NCBI GenBank assembly: GCA_002839375.1
Contig: PGXY01000006.1
Coordinates: forward strand, 277,967-341,966
Length of the DNA: 64,000 nt
Direction of reading: 5' to 3'
Origin: Spirochaetae bacterium HGW-Spirochaetae-1
GTDB lineage: Bacteria > Spirochaetota > UBA4802 > UBA5550
The notes below the pieces were generated by a model that was not told where the DNA came from, did no database searches, and saw only the letters and a list, made by a program, of their open reading frames with translations. Below are positions 39,559-47,488 of the stretch, one piece after another. Every line of letters starts with the position of its first letter. Position 1 is the stretch's first letter. The position numbers were made by a program, and so were the translations under genes.

Positions 39559-39851
39559 CCAGGAAAAGTTCTATCCATGTTTACCGGCGTTTCTTGTTGT
39601 ATATTACTGTTACTATTATAAGGGAAAAAGTCAATTGCTTTTTTCATCTACGTTTACTTCCGTTCAACGCTGTTCATTTCGTTTTGCTACATTTTGCTAC
39701 CTGCGCCTAACGTCAATTATTGAATACCGATTGAGCGAGGGACAAAGAGTCCGGGTACTGTTGGTATTGAATATTTCTCGACGATCAATGGGATTCCCTT
39801 TCGATTGGGAGAAGAGCCCATTGTGGTCTGATAATGAAGGTATAAAAAAAC

Positions 39852-40190
39852 ATGAGTGATTATAAATTAAAACCGTTACCACCCAATCATGAACTCGAGA
39901 CAAAGGCCGTCTTGAAACAGCCAGGGAACTCGTCGATTTTCTGCTGACTAAAAAAGAAGAGGCCATAAAACTAAAGGACATTCTTAATACTTTACCGGCA
40001 AAATGGAAAAAGAGAAAAGAATTGCTACTAATAACCCCAAAAGAGATCCCCAACCTGAACACATCCCTTCTGAAAGGATAAATGAAATAAAAATTGTTAA
40101 GAATAGTCAAGATCCTGAGAATCCCTTAGAACAATCAGATAATAGTTTGGTGAATGTTGTGATTTTAACAGGTAAGCGGTACGGGACCAT
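39852..40190 (+). pseudogene. Frameshifted gene remnant at the island edge
   Basis: From ATG 39852 a frame begins MSDYKLKPLPPNHELETK and stops at a TGA after about 30 codons, while the next frame continues as an open, similarly composed stretch (RELVDFLLTKKEEAIKLKDIL), and a third frame carries on near 40,003. At least two frameshifts would be needed to join them. The opening (PPNxELETKxVLK) vaguely recalls the N-terminal domain of Fic-family proteins, at low confidence. Such debris is expected next to an attachment site. Confidence 0.4.
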
Positions 40191-40191
40191 C

Positions 40192-41034
40192 CTATTTTTT
40201 TCTCACCAGTCCATTATTGATTAAATCCTGTAAGGTTTTTATTATCTCTTTAGTATCGTAATTACAGTTATGGCTGAGCCAGGCGCCATATTCAGTCATT
40301 CCCATGAGCAGGTAGGCCATGCCCAGGCAGTCAAGATCAGCATCTATCTTGCCTTCGTGCTGAAGGACCTCAATGTCACGGGCTATGGGCCGCATTATCT
40401 GGTCCAGGATTTCTTTGAATTTGGTTTTAAAGAAAGGTTCGCTCCCGACAGATGCATGCCTCACAAGGTTCATCATGTCGACCCATCTGGGGTATGAATC
40501 GAGGAATGCCGCACCGCGCTTGAAAAGACGTCGGGTCATGTCGCGCTCATCTTTTATTTCTTTCCAAACATGACTGTACATCTCATAGAACACACTGTCG
40601 GCGCACTGAAAGAAGAGGTCATTCTTGTCTTTGAAAAATTTATAAAAGGTACCTTTTCCTATCCTGGCGTTGTTAACGATGTCATCAATACTGGTCTCAC
40701 CCAGACCTTTGCGGATGAAGAGTTCGATGGCTGTCTTGACAATGGCGCTTCTCTTCTCACTGGATACGATTAACGTTTCTTCAACGTGTGGCTCTGAAGT
40801 GGGTACACGATCCAACCACTCTTTAATGGAGGCGAGAGATTTTCGTTCTTTGATTTGCAGTTTTCTGATAAGCTGGAGACGGGCAATATGTTCATCGGTA
40901 TAGTAGGCCGTTGTTTTTCCTGTCTTCAACGCTGGAGGAAGCAGTCTTTCTTTCAGGTAGTAGTGGATTGTGGGAATGGGCGTTTCCGTAATCCGTGACA
41001 GCTCTGAAATTTTGTAATAATTGGTAGGATTCAT
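40192..41034 (-). CDS. MerR-TetR hybrid regulator (second in pair)
   Basis: The 280-residue protein has two DNA-binding modules. Residues 1-75 resemble a MerR winged helix (YKISELSRITETPIPTIHYYLKERLLPP) and residues 90-150 a TetR helix-turn-helix (TSIDDIVNNARIGKGTFYKFFKDKNDLF), followed by a TetR ligand-binding domain. It starts two bases after the stop of its paralogue, so both are made from one transcript. It likely controls the catabolic genes, sensing a pathway intermediate. Confidence 0.85.
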   Translation of the reverse strand: MNPTNYYKISELSRITETPIPTIHYYLKERLLPPALKTGKTTAYYTDEHIARLQLIRKLQIKERKSLASIKEWLDRVPTSEPHVEETLIVSSEKRSAIVKTAIELFIRKGLGETSIDDIVNNARIGKGTFYKFFKDKNDLFFQCADSVFYEMYSHVWKEIKDERDMTRRLFKRGAAFLDSYPRWVDMMNLVRHASVGSEPFFKTKFKEILDQIMRPIARDIEVLQHEGKIDADLDCLGMAYLLMGMTEYGAWLSHNCNYDTKEIIKTLQDLINNGLVRKK

Positions 41035-41036
41035 TG

Positions 41037-41903
41037 TTATACAAGTCCCACTGTTTCACTGTTTAAAGGAGTACGTATAGCGCCCTGCATTATTAACCTT
41101 AATCCTTTCTCTACCAATTGGTCGATCTCCTCGTTGTTTTTACCTTCACAGAAATAGATACCATATTCGGCCGCTCCCATGAGAAGGTGGGCAACGATGG
41201 TTGTATCCATGTCCCTGAAAATACCCTGTTTAATTCCTTCTTTGAGGTCACTGGCGATAGGATTTATCAGGTTATCAATTATACGGTTGAGTCTTACACT
41301 GTTTTCGGAATTGGCTCCTGTTGATGAGCCGCGCATAATATGCAACATGTCTATCATGTAATGATGAGTCCTTATGAAGAGTGAAGTGCGGAGCTCCAGA
41401 CGTTTAACTATATTTTTTTCGTCCAGCAGTTCCCTGAACTCCCTGTCGATATCAAGGAACACTTTATCGGCGCATTCATAAAACAGGTTCTCCTTATCAC
41501 GGAAGTGTTTATAAAAAGTCCCCTTACTGATTCCGGCCTTTTCGGCTATATCGTTAATATTGATCGCATCGTATCCCTTGCTCCGGAATAATTCTATCGC
41601 CGAATCAAGAATATCGCTCCTCCTGTCAGGCTGGGATGATTCATTAGTAACGCCCTTTTCCTTTACAGCGCCTGGATATCGTGCAATCTTCCTTATTTCC
41701 TCAATGGAAAGGCCATCTTCATCGCGGAGTTTTCTGAGCCTTTTCAGCTCCATAATATTATCGTTATTATAGTAAGCTCTCGTCCTGCTTTGTTTAACCG
41801 GCGGTGTGATTAGGCCTTCCCGCAGGTAAAACCTGATGGTCGAGGCAGGGATTCCGGTAATTCGGGCCAGTTCCGATATAGTTATTCTGTCTTCGATTTC
41901 CAT
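41037..41903 (-). CDS. MerR-TetR hybrid regulator (first in pair)
   Basis: The 288-residue protein repeats the layout of its neighbour: a MerR-type head (ITISELARITGIPASTIRFYLREGLITPP) and a TetR helix-turn-helix (ININDIAEKAGISKGTFYKHFRDKENLF) with effector domain. The two paralogues are similar in order and length, so they arose by duplication. I place the start at 41903 (MEIEDRIT), behind AGG, rather than at 41954. It is transcribed away from the catabolic genes across the operator region. Confidence 0.87.
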   Translation of the reverse strand: MEIEDRITISELARITGIPASTIRFYLREGLITPPVKQSRTRAYYNNDNIMELKRLRKLRDEDGLSIEEIRKIARYPGAVKEKGVTNESSQPDRRSDILDSAIELFRSKGYDAININDIAEKAGISKGTFYKHFRDKENLFYECADKVFLDIDREFRELLDEKNIVKRLELRTSLFIRTHHYMIDMLHIMRGSSTGANSENSVRLNRIIDNLINPIASDLKEGIKQGIFRDMDTTIVAHLLMGAAEYGIYFCEGKNNEEIDQLVEKGLRLIMQGAIRTPLNSETVGLV

Positions 41904-41978
41904 TCGATTTTTACCTATATGATAAATGAAATAAAGCAAATGCCCGGTAAGCACTTGTTTTACTGTATTCCGATTAAT

Positions 41979-42180
41979 GTGATATAAAAATCACAATTAT
42001 GCCATGATAATAATTATGCAACATAAATATTGGATAAGCCCTTGCCCCTATTATTTTCTTCACTTTTTTCTAAAAAAATCAGAAAAAAAGATTATTTGAC
42101 TTGACGGTATAGAACGATACTATTAATTATCATAGTATAAATCAATAATACAATACGGAACGGTACCGTCAAGTCAAATA
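41979..42180. promoter_or_regulatory. Divergent control region with perfect 17-bp inverted repeat
   Basis: The 310-base gene-free region 41904-42213 separates the regulators from the catabolic genes. TATTTGACTTGACGGTA (42093-42109) recurs as its exact reverse complement at 42164-42180, 54 bases apart. Each arm holds two TTGAC units. A shorter dyad, GTGAT-6-ATCAC, is at 41979-41994. The left arm contains -35-like TTGACG with AT-rich -10 candidates 17 bases on. It is the best operator for the hybrid regulators. Confidence 0.7.
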
Positions 42181-42213
42181 GTCAAACAGGACCGACCGGG
42201 AGGTAAAAAGATT

Positions 42214-43395
42214 ATGAGTAAAGGGAAAATCGCGATTATAGGTATCGGAGAAGTCCCCACAGCCACCATGCCGGAGAGAACCCGATGGGACATTCTCTAT
42301 GAAACATGCATGCAGGCGGTAAAGGATTCAGGACTTCATAAGAATGATATCGAAGGAACAGTGATAGTGTCACCCCAGGCCCAGGAGCGTCTTACCGGCG
42401 AATTATCTTTTGGTAAACTGCCTGAAGAGCTGGGACTTAAAGGTGTTAGGGACAGTGTCGTGGTGAATGCCGGAGGCGCGTCCACATCTAACTGTCTGAG
42501 AATGGCCGAGCAGTGGATTGAGAGCGGTGTGGCGAAAGCGGTGCTCATTCCCCATGTTACGGTACATTCGACAATTCCCCTGCCCGACGTAGTGAACTTC
42601 TTCGCCAGGGCCGGTGTTGACCTGCAGTGGGAATACCCCTACGGCTCGACCTATAACATCATCATGGGCATGATGGCCAACCGGTACATGCTTGAAACCG
42701 GCTGTACCGAGATGGAGATGGCTTCAGTCGTTACTGCATTACGAAGCTGGGCAAGCCGCGATCCCAATTCAATTTTTTATGGCAAGGACGTCCCATCACC
42801 CGAAAAGGTTCTCTCTTCTGATCTCCTAAACACACCGCTTCACAAAAGGGAGAGCAATGTTCTCGGTGATGGAGGATGCGCCATGGTGGTTGTCTCCGCC
42901 GAGGATGCGATGAAAATGAAGCGGCCCGCGGCATACAAGCTCGGTGAGTCTGTACGATATTTCAGCGGTTCCCCCATTCTGCGCGATTTCATGGGGGTCG
43001 TAGACGGTTTAATCGTTACCGCAAAAGAGGCGATGGCGCAGGCCGGCATCAGGAAAGAAGATGTTAATCTGTGGAACTGCTATCTTGCGTATCCTCTCGC
43101 GCATCCCCTTATGGCTGAAGCGCTTGAAGTGGCGCCGAGGGGGCAAGGAGGTAAATATTTTCTGGAGGGACGCATGTCCTTCGGCGGCGATATCCCCTGG
43201 TCAACCATCGGTGATGCGCCGGGAAGGGGGCATACCGGCTCTGGAGTTAGTGCAGCAACCTATGTGGAAACGGCGCGCCAGCTCATGGGCAAGGCCGGTG
43301 AGCGACAGGTCAAGGATTGCAAATACGTGTACCAGAACACAGCCGGTGGTTCCGGCTTCAACAATATAGCAACTATCTGGGGGAGGGAACTATAA
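42214..43395 (+). CDS. SCP2-thiolase-like protein lacking nucleophilic Cys (probable retro-aldolase)
   Basis: This 393-residue protein has the thiolase fold of the SCP2 subfamily. At the usual nucleophile (CASGS in family members) it has GASTS, so Gly88 replaces the cysteine; the C-terminal cysteine motif is also replaced (NTAGGSG). A histidine remains in GRGHTGSG (His340). The family includes Ltp2-type aldolases that act on steroid side-chain CoA esters with DUF35 partners, and the next gene is a DUF35 protein. I infer C-C cleavage of a beta-hydroxyacyl-CoA. Confidence 0.8.
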   Translation: MSKGKIAIIGIGEVPTATMPERTRWDILYETCMQAVKDSGLHKNDIEGTVIVSPQAQERLTGELSFGKLPEELGLKGVRDSVVVNAGGASTSNCLRMAEQWIESGVAKAVLIPHVTVHSTIPLPDVVNFFARAGVDLQWEYPYGSTYNIIMGMMANRYMLETGCTEMEMASVVTALRSWASRDPNSIFYGKDVPSPEKVLSSDLLNTPLHKRESNVLGDGGCAMVVVSAEDAMKMKRPAAYKLGESVRYFSGSPILRDFMGVVDGLIVTAKEAMAQAGIRKEDVNLWNCYLAYPLAHPLMAEALEVAPRGQGGKYFLEGRMSFGGDIPWSTIGDAPGRGHTGSGVSAATYVETARQLMGKAGERQVKDCKYVYQNTAGGSGFNNIATIWGREL

Positions 43396-43808
43396 TGAGC
43401 TTCGATATGACAAAACCATTACCTGAAGTGCAGCCCTGGTCTCTTAAATTCTGGGAGGGAACAAAAGAGGGCAAACTGCTGATCCAGACGTGCAGGGACT
43501 GCGGTGCAAAGATTTTTTATCCTCGAAAATATTGTCCGGAATGCTGGTCCGGCAATCTGGACTGGATAGAAGCAAGTGGCAAGGGAACGATCTTCACATT
43601 CTCCACCGCTTACAGCATGGTAGAGCCCCGGTTTATGGATGAGATCCCGTATACTGTCGCCTACGTAGACCTTGATGAGGGAGTTCGGTTAATGACGCGG
43701 ATTGTAGAGTGCGATCCCAAAGAAATAAAAATCGGCATGGATGTCGAAGTGACCTTTTTCCAGCGTGAAGATTTTTTCATGCCCTATTTCAAGCCTGCTG
43801 GCATGTAA
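43395..43808 (+). CDS. DUF35 OB-fold/zinc-ribbon partner
   Basis: The 137-residue protein starts at ATG 43395, sharing one base with the thiolase-like gene's stop. It has a rubredoxin-like zinc ribbon (CRDCG...CPECW) and an OB-fold (GKGTIFTFSTAY, DEIPYTVAYVDLDEGVRLM). DUF35 proteins bind acyl-CoA and form complexes with thiolase-like enzymes such as Ltp2. The one-base overlap fits a two-subunit enzyme. Confidence 0.9.
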   Translation: MSFDMTKPLPEVQPWSLKFWEGTKEGKLLIQTCRDCGAKIFYPRKYCPECWSGNLDWIEASGKGTIFTFSTAYSMVEPRFMDEIPYTVAYVDLDEGVRLMTRIVECDPKEIKIGMDVEVTFFQREDFFMPYFKPAGM

Positions 43809-43817
43809 GGAGGAGCC

Positions 43818-44645
43818 ATGAGCGCGTATGCGACAATTCTCTATGAAGTTAGCGGCTCCGTGTGTAATATCACGCTGAACCGTGAAAATAAGAAAAACGC
43901 CATCAACCGCGAAATGGCTGCCGAGCTTCTCGATGCCTTCCGCAGGGTGCGCGATGAAAGTCAGGTCGGCGTTGTTGTCCTTTCCGGTGCGGGTAAATCA
44001 TTCTGCACGGGCGGAGACCTTTCGGTGTTCCCCTCGTTGGCGGAACACAAGAGTTCTCTCAACTGGTTGGCCCATGATGGCTTTGACCTGAATAAGGCCA
44101 TAGAACAGTGTGAGAAGGTGGTGGTGGCGAAGATAAAGGGCTACTGCCTTGCCGGGGGACTTGAGCTGGCCCTCATGTGCGATCTTGTGTATGCCTGTGA
44201 GTCGGCGAAGCTGGGCACTACGGAGATCAACATGGGAATACTTCCTGGCTGGGGAGGCACAGTGCGTATTACCCGATCTATGCCGATATTCCGGGCTCGC
44301 GAGATTATCTATAGCGGAAGGAAGGACTACCCGGCCCGAGAGATGTACGAAATGGGTTTACTCACCCGCGTGTTTCCCGATGAGACCTTTGAGAAAGATT
44401 TCGAAGCGCTGGTGACGAATCTGGCCACAAAGAAACCGATAGCCATCAGGATGGGCAAGGAGGTCATGGCGCGCTCCCTTGAGTGCGGGAGCATCGACGC
44501 GGCACTGGCTCTTGAGCGGAACGCGATCCAGTGGCTTATATATTCACCGGAAATCCAGGCGGTTATGGACACTCTCCGGCAAAAACCTGAAGTGCTGTTG
44601 AATGCTCAAAAAGCGGCGAATAGCGCATCGGATGTTAAAAAGTGA
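43818..44645 (+). CDS. Enoyl-CoA hydratase/isomerase family protein
   Basis: The 275-residue crotonase-fold protein has both catalytic glutamate positions of hydratases: AGGLELALMCD and TTEINMGILPGWGGTVRI. The oxyanion-hole segment (SGAGKSFCTGGDLS) is present. It probably hydrates an enoyl-CoA to supply the beta-hydroxyacyl-CoA for the neighbouring thiolase-like/DUF35 pair. A strong hairpin follows the gene. Confidence 0.9.
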   Translation: MSAYATILYEVSGSVCNITLNRENKKNAINREMAAELLDAFRRVRDESQVGVVVLSGAGKSFCTGGDLSVFPSLAEHKSSLNWLAHDGFDLNKAIEQCEKVVVAKIKGYCLAGGLELALMCDLVYACESAKLGTTEINMGILPGWGGTVRITRSMPIFRAREIIYSGRKDYPAREMYEMGLLTRVFPDETFEKDFEALVTNLATKKPIAIRMGKEVMARSLECGSIDAALALERNAIQWLIYSPEIQAVMDTLRQKPEVLLNAQKAANSASDVKK

Positions 44646-44652
44646 AAAAAGA

Positions 44653-44684
44653 CCGTAGAGGTGCACCAGGTTGTACTTCTACGG
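44653..44684. terminator. 13-bp intercistronic hairpin
   Basis: CCGTAGAGGTGCA (44653-44665) pairs with TGTACTTCTACGG (44672-44684) through 13 pairs, two of them G-U, with a 6-base loop. On the minus strand the stem is followed by TCTTTTTTCAC, an intrinsic-terminator shape; on the plus strand there is no T-run. Within the operon it could act as an mRNA 3' stabiliser, a processing site, or a block on antisense transcription. Confidence 0.55.
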
Positions 44685-44706
44685 CCTATAATACAGGAGA
44701 ATGATT

Positions 44707-45870
44707 ATGGATTTCGGATTAACCGATGAACAACGAATAATAAAGGACACGATGAAAGCTTTCTGTGAAAAAGAGCTTTCCTGGGAATATGTAAGGTGGA
44801 TGGATGAGAATGTCGACTTCCCGCCGAATGAACTTTGGCAGAAATTTGTCGATCTTGGAATGTTCGGAGCGTCGATTGCCGAGGAATACGGCGGACAGGG
44901 TCTGGGACAGTTTGATATAATGCTCGCCTATGAAGAGATATGCAAACGATCTATGTCCGTGGCCCTGGCAGTGGGTGTCACCAGCGGTTTCGGCGTTCGC
45001 TTTATCAGCGAACTCGGAACAAAGGAACAGAAGGAGAAATACCTTCCACTTATAGCTGAAGGCAAATATAAAACTTGCATGGCTCTGACGGAGCCGGCGG
45101 GTGGCACCGATATTCTCGGCGCGCTTTCCACCACGGCCGAAGAGAAGAGCGATCGTTTCGTAATCAACGGACAAAAAGTCTTTATCACCGGCGCGCATGT
45201 GGCGGATGGACTCATGACCATCTGCAAAACCGAGAAGGATGCAAAAAAGGCAAAGTCCTGGAGCACGTTCATAGTGCCCGGCGATTCGAAGGGAATAACA
45301 ATCAACAAGATCGGCAAGATAAGCTGCCATCATTGTGAATCGGTTGAGATATTTTTCGATAATGTTGAAGTGCCCAAGGAGAACATGCTGGGTACGAGGG
45401 GAAATGCCTTCTTTGAAATAATGACGGTTCTGAACCCGGAACGTATCGGTGTTGCCATGATGGGAGTTGGAATTATCGCTGCCATATATGAAGCGTGCAT
45501 GAGGTATGTTCAGGAGCGGAATGCCTTCGGCGGTCCAATCAGCCGATTCCAGATTCTGCAGAACTATCTTGCTGATATGTATATCAACCTGGAAAACTCG
45601 AGAAATCTTACCTACAAGTCGGCCTGGCTCTGTGACAATGTGAAACCCTATCATCTTGAGGCGACTATGGCCAAACTGGTGGCTGCTGAAGGTGCGCGTC
45701 ATGCCGGGACTTATGGTTCGGAGATATTCGGCGGATACGGTATATGTAATGAGTACCCTGTATCGATGTTTCTGCGGGACGCCTACCAGATTCAGTTCTC
45801 ACCCATATCCAACGAGATGAGCCGCAATATGCTGATGCAGTTTCAGGGACTGCCTAAATCATGGCCATGA
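44707..45870 (+). CDS. Acyl-CoA dehydrogenase with IVD-like catalytic glutamate
   Basis: The 387-residue protein has the family motifs MALTEPAGGTD, the substrate/FAD region and RNAFGGPISRFQ. The glutamate of short- and medium-chain enzymes (in IYEGT) is replaced: RDAYQIQFSPISNEMSR places Pro366 there. Instead, LNPERIGVA provides Glu245, matching the base used in isovaleryl- and long-chain-CoA dehydrogenases. This suggests a branched or bulky substrate. The ATG at 44707 is 7 bases from AGGAG and preferred over 44701. Confidence 0.88.
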   Translation: MDFGLTDEQRIIKDTMKAFCEKELSWEYVRWMDENVDFPPNELWQKFVDLGMFGASIAEEYGGQGLGQFDIMLAYEEICKRSMSVALAVGVTSGFGVRFISELGTKEQKEKYLPLIAEGKYKTCMALTEPAGGTDILGALSTTAEEKSDRFVINGQKVFITGAHVADGLMTICKTEKDAKKAKSWSTFIVPGDSKGITINKIGKISCHHCESVEIFFDNVEVPKENMLGTRGNAFFEIMTVLNPERIGVAMMGVGIIAAIYEACMRYVQERNAFGGPISRFQILQNYLADMYINLENSRNLTYKSAWLCDNVKPYHLEATMAKLVAAEGARHAGTYGSEIFGGYGICNEYPVSMFLRDAYQIQFSPISNEMSRNMLMQFQGLPKSWP

Positions 45871-45885
45871 TAAAGGAGGTGTTTA

Positions 45886-47448
45886 ATGTATACATTGGGT
45901 GATCTTACAAGAAACGGAGCTCAGTTCTTCCCTGATAAGACGGCTATTGTATTTGAGGATACACGACTGACCTACCGTGAATTCAACAATCGCGTTAATA
46001 GATTCGCAAACGCCCTTGTAAAAATGGGATTCAAGAAGGGGGACCGTCTCTGTGTTCTGGCCGATAACTGTTCGAAATATCTTGAGGTGTATTTTGGTGC
46101 GGCTAAAATAGGGATATGTGTGACACCGATAAACCATCGTCTGGGAGACCAGGAACTCGTCTATATCATTAACCATTGTGAATCGACGCTCCTTGTTGTC
46201 GGGGACGGATTTGAAGAACGAGTGAGTAAAATGAAGGAGGAATTGAAAAACATCAAGAAATGGATAACTATTGATAATTCTGTCGATGGCTTTGCAAATT
46301 ATGAAGAGTTCCTATTGAATTCCTCCGATGCCGAGCCCGATACGGATGTTTATAGCGTGCAGGAGGAGGATCTGGCGGTCCTTATGTACACTGGGGGAAC
46401 GACAGGTCTTCCCAAGGGCGTCATGCTGAATCATCGAAGCTGTATGCTGGCCGGATTGACCTCCGCCCTTGCTATGGAATTTACCAGGAATGACTCGACC
46501 TGCTATGTTCTTCCTATATTCCATGTCTCGTGGTGGCCGATCCTCGCCATATTCATGGTTTCCGGTAAAGTATGTATAAACAGGAAGCCGAACCTGGGAA
46601 AAATCTTCGAGCTCATCCAGAACGAGAAGTGCACGCATATAAATCTCGTTCCCACGATATACGGCTGGATGGTGGATAATTCCGACGTGGATAAATACGA
46701 CCTTTCCAGCCTGAGAGTGTGTTCTTATGCGGGAAGTCCTTTTCCCACGGAAGTACTTAAAAAATGCATACAAAAATTTGGCAACAAATTCTGCCAGGGT
46801 TATGGCGCCACAGAAACGGCCGGCGCAGCCATAAGTATGCTGGCAATGGAAGATCATTTTCTTCAAGGCCCGAAATCGAAATACCTTGTCAGTGCCGGTA
46901 AACCATCCCCGTGTTCGAGGATTAAAATTGTAGATGATAAAAACAATATCCTGAAACCGGGTGAAATGGGGGAGATTTGTGCGAAAGGGAAGCACATCAT
47001 GATGGGATACTGGAAAAATGAGGAAGCGAACAGAAGTTCCCTGATCGATGGCTGGTATCATACCGGAGACATCGGTTACATCGATAGAGACGGGTACATC
47101 TTCATGACGGATCGAAAGGCGGACATGATCATCTCGGGAGGGGAGAACGTTTATCCGGGTGAGGTGGAAAACGTGATCTACCAGCACCCGTCGGTGTCCG
47201 AATGCTCGGTGGTTTCGGCCCCGGATGCGAAGTGGGGGGAAATTGTACAGGCGGTGGTTGTCCTTAAGCCCGGGGCAAAGGCGACCGAGGAGGAGATCAT
47301 CGATCATTGCAGGAATACGCTGGCGGGGTACAAGTGCCCCAAGGCGGTGGCCTTCTGGGATTCTATCCCGAAAACAATTATCGGGAAGATCATCAAGAAG
47401 GAAATAAAGGCTAAGTTCTGGAAAGGTAAAGAAAGGGTTATCAGCTGA
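45886..47448 (+). CDS. AMP-forming acyl-CoA ligase
   Basis: The 520-residue protein activates a carboxylic acid to its CoA ester. Motifs: ATP-binding YTGGTTGLPKGV, YGATETAG, and the signature DGWYHTGDIGYIDRDGY with DRKADMIISGGENVYP. The last catalytic lysine lies in PKTIIGKIIKK. The type of acid cannot be told from this. Position in the series suggests it performs the pathway's entry step. Confidence 0.92.
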   Translation: MYTLGDLTRNGAQFFPDKTAIVFEDTRLTYREFNNRVNRFANALVKMGFKKGDRLCVLADNCSKYLEVYFGAAKIGICVTPINHRLGDQELVYIINHCESTLLVVGDGFEERVSKMKEELKNIKKWITIDNSVDGFANYEEFLLNSSDAEPDTDVYSVQEEDLAVLMYTGGTTGLPKGVMLNHRSCMLAGLTSALAMEFTRNDSTCYVLPIFHVSWWPILAIFMVSGKVCINRKPNLGKIFELIQNEKCTHINLVPTIYGWMVDNSDVDKYDLSSLRVCSYAGSPFPTEVLKKCIQKFGNKFCQGYGATETAGAAISMLAMEDHFLQGPKSKYLVSAGKPSPCSRIKIVDDKNNILKPGEMGEICAKGKHIMMGYWKNEEANRSSLIDGWYHTGDIGYIDRDGYIFMTDRKADMIISGGENVYPGEVENVIYQHPSVSECSVVSAPDAKWGEIVQAVVVLKPGAKATEEEIIDHCRNTLAGYKCPKAVAFWDSIPKTIIGKIIKKEIKAKFWKGKERVIS

Positions 47449-47488
47449 AGTTGCCTTTGCAGCAAAATATTACAGGAGGGATAGAAAC

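Noticed and set aside
39512..39588. A complete 77-base tRNA-Gly on the minus strand
   Set aside because: The 5' segment has two mismatches in the acceptor stem and cannot form a D stem, so only the 3' half is supported.
39635..39859. A 74-residue plus-strand frame
   Set aside because: Its composition is unlike a protein, it has no ribosome binding site, and it lies in the gene-debris zone next to the tRNA fragment.
44687..44692. TATAAT as an internal promoter -10 box before the acyl-CoA dehydrogenase
   Set aside because: No -35 box lies at 16-18 bases upstream; the spacing to TTGTAC is only 10 bases.
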